A stretch of 26,371 nt of DNA from an uncultured Anaerococcus sp. (lineage in GTDB: Bacteria > Bacillota > Clostridia > Tissierellales > Peptoniphilaceae), in NCBI RefSeq assembly GCF_947253225.1, contig NZ_CAMXYR010000021.1, positions 1 through 26,371 on the forward strand. The letters are read 5' to 3'. The position numbers and the translations under genes were made by a program. The notes under the pieces were generated by a model. The model had not been told where the DNA came from. It saw nothing but the letters and a program-made list of their open reading frames with translations, and searched no databases. Shown here piece by piece: positions 25,243 through 26,371 of this stretch. The number at the start of each line of letters is the position of its first letter. The first letter of the stretch is position 1.

Positions 25243-25262
25243 TATCTTAGCTAAATATAGTC

Positions 25263-25550
25263 TTAAATTCTTACTTTTATAACCATCAAATCGCTATCCT
25301 CAAGAGCCTTAAGAGCATGGATTTCATTAGGATCCATTGTGATTATATCACCTGGGATTATTATCTTGTTTCCATTCTCTCCCTTAAAATCTACCTTGCC
25401 CTTATAAATTACAACTACTACACTTTTATCTGACTTGTGACTTGGTATTTCTTCGCCCTTTTTGATTTGTAGATGGGTTATTTGTAAATTATCCTCATCC
25501 AACAAATGCTCAAATTTGCCGTCTAAAATATTCGCACTTATTTTTTTCAT
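25263..25550 (-). CDS. Small cupin-domain protein
   Basis: This 95-aa single-domain cupin has a conserved beta-barrel pattern: LQIKKGEEIPSHKSDKSVVVV, which holds part of cupin motif 1 (only one His, in PSHKS), then GDIITMDPNEIHALKAL, motif 2 with PxxxxHxL. With only two histidines and an acidic residue the metal site may be incomplete. Function cannot be assigned; such proteins often sense or buffer small molecules. ATG 25550 is preceded by AAGGAG. An upstream ATG at 25580 lies in a palindromic region and is less likely. Confidence 0.82.
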   Translation of the reverse strand: MKKISANILDGKFEHLLDEDNLQITHLQIKKGEEIPSHKSDKSVVVVIYKGKVDFKGENGNKIIIPGDIITMDPNEIHALKALEDSDLMVIKVRI

Positions 25551-25566
25551 ATTTTTCTCCTTCTTG

Positions 25567-25580
25567 ATGACCATTGTCAT
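25567..25580. repeat. Short palindrome upstream of the cupin gene
   Basis: ATGAC-4-GTCAT is a perfect 5-bp inverted repeat about 17 bases before the cupin ATG, after a weak promoter-like TATACC. It could be a repressor site. Short enough to arise by chance. Confidence 0.3.
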
Positions 25581-25617
25581 AAAAAAATGGTATACAATAA
25601 ATTTTTACAAACACAAT

Positions 25618-26190
25618 TTATCTCAGCTTTTTTACAATTTTCTTTAACTCAGGCAAGACATCCTCTCTAAAAAAAGGATTTTTTGCTATCCACCTGTTGT
25701 TTAAAGGACTTGGGTGGGCTATTGGGAAATATTCTGGCAAAAATTCTTTGTAAGATTTTACTGTTTCAGTTAAATTTTTCTTAAATTTATCCTTCAAATA
25801 AAACTTTTGAGCATAGGCTCCTATCAAAATGGTTAACTTTATATCCTTCAATTCATTTAATAATAGTGGATGGTATTCTTTTGCAATAAAAGATCTAGGA
25901 GCCTTGTCGCCTGATTTTCCCTTTCCAGGATAATAAAAATCCATTGGAATTATAGAAAAATCTTCACTATGGAGGACGTCTTCCGATATACCCAACCATT
26001 TGACAAGATTTTCCCCACTCTTATCATTAAATAAAATATCAGTTTCTTCAACCCTTTCCCCAGGAGCTTGCCCAATTATCAAAATTTTTGATTTTGGATT
26101 TAGCTGGAATGTTGGGTTAATTCCTCTATTTGTGTAGATTTCATTTCTGCGATCTTCTATTAATTTTTTAATAATGAGTTTTTCTTTCAT
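25618..26190 (-). CDS. Uracil-DNA glycosylase-superfamily protein
   Basis: This 190-aa protein has motif A IIGQAPG at residues 38-44 and motif B HPSPLNN at 159-165, the active-site blocks of the UDG superfamily, which removes uracil or other damaged bases from DNA. It has no cysteine, so it lacks the Fe-S cluster of family 4/5 enzymes, and its motif A has no catalytic Asp in the Ung position. It fits the short 'UDG-like family protein' group common in Firmicutes, whose activity is not well defined. It starts with ATG after a GAAAGTGATGG stretch, with a promoter not obvious to me. Confidence 0.85.
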   Translation of the reverse strand: MKEKLIIKKLIEDRRNEIYTNRGINPTFQLNPKSKILIIGQAPGERVEETDILFNDKSGENLVKWLGISEDVLHSEDFSIIPMDFYYPGKGKSGDKAPRSFIAKEYHPLLLNELKDIKLTILIGAYAQKFYLKDKFKKNLTETVKSYKEFLPEYFPIAHPSPLNNRWIAKNPFFREDVLPELKKIVKKLR

Positions 26191-26303
26191 AATTTTGCCA
26201 TCACTTTCATAAGAATTAGAACCTTACCAAGCTTTGGGACAAGTAACAATTTTCGTAAAAATTTATTCTTAGCCTAGTAAAAATTTCAACCTACATAAGA
26301 TTA

Positions 26304-26371
26304 TTACCCATTTTTGTCTTGACTCTCATCATGAATTGCATAATCTACTATCATTCCTTGTGATGTTAGAT
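26304..26371 (-). pseudogene. Second relaxase (MobA/MobL) fragment, truncated and cut by window edge
   Basis: Reading in from the right edge, the frame LTSQGMIVDYAIHDESQDKNG ends in TAA at 26306-26304. It matches residues ~115-131 of the relaxase part of the fusion gene (EGMIVDLAIHDESREGN), and the DNA is also similar. The frame stops just before the HAH motif, so this copy is truncated. Its 5' part lies outside the window. 26191-26303 upstream of the UDG-family gene contains no recognisable gene. Confidence 0.7.

Noticed and set aside
26195..26275. 25-codon minus-strand frame (KFLRKLLLVPKLGKVLIL region) before the UDG-like gene
   Set aside because: Too short, no start codon with a ribosome binding site, and no family recognised; it may be a remnant or chance.
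1..26371. CRISPR arrays, riboswitches, complete insertion sequences
   Set aside because: No regularly spaced repeats, no recognisable riboswitch core in the leaders I read, and no transposase gene.

Overview
The window is chromosomal DNA of an AT-rich, low-GC anaerobic Firmicute. Gene content and order (rpmF-plsX-acpP-rnc-radical SAM-smc-def-fmt, ackA, pyrH-frr) and the protein sequences suggest a Gram-positive anaerobic coccus of the Peptoniphilaceae (Anaerococcus-like). The genus is an inference. Almost every gene is on the minus strand, so the functional order runs from high to low coordinates.

Left part (1-7357): one tight housekeeping operon reads leftwards from a consensus promoter at 7329-7357: rpmF, an intrinsic terminator, then plsX, acpP, rnc, a radical SAM gene, smc, def and the first 17 codons of fmt. 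Most junctions are ATGA or TAATG overlaps. smc appears to start at a rare ATT codon. Next (7354-8547) is ackA with its own extended -10 promoter.

Middle (8612-15588): a type IV pilus cluster directly follows frr on the same strand: pilC, major pilin, prepilin peptidase, and FimT-, PilV-, PilW- and PilX-like minor pilins. No assembly ATPase is visible. It seems to be transcribed with pyrH-frr from a promoter at 14147-14176. A MATE transporter lies upstream.

15628-16563 is a gene-poor scar holding a decayed RelB/DinJ-YoeB-type toxin-antitoxin module that has no long open frame. It is followed by tRNA-Leu(CAA) with its own promoter and terminator, then a PAP2 phosphatase and a CapA-family lipoprotein.

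18768-22595 is an iron-siderophore ABC uptake operon (binding protein, two permeases, ATPase) behind a promoter with a strong Fur-box match. All four genes carry an apparent inactivating lesion: a frameshift, a nonsense codon and two more frameshifts. This looks like wholesale loss of one iron-uptake system, and it is the clearest unexpected signal in the window. A plus-strand diacylglycerol-kinase-family gene diverges from it.

Right end (23658-26371): an accessory region. A MobA/MobL relaxase N-terminus is fused in frame to the repeat region and sortase-type C-terminus of a surface protein, behind a broken small ORF. A cupin gene and a uracil-DNA-glycosylase-family gene follow, and then a second truncated relaxase fragment in the same orientation at the window edge. 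This is the debris of mobilizable elements. I see no clearly new intact system. The most interesting items are the decayed Fur-type operon, the relaxase/surface-protein chimera, the pilus cluster attached to frr, and the ATT start of smc.
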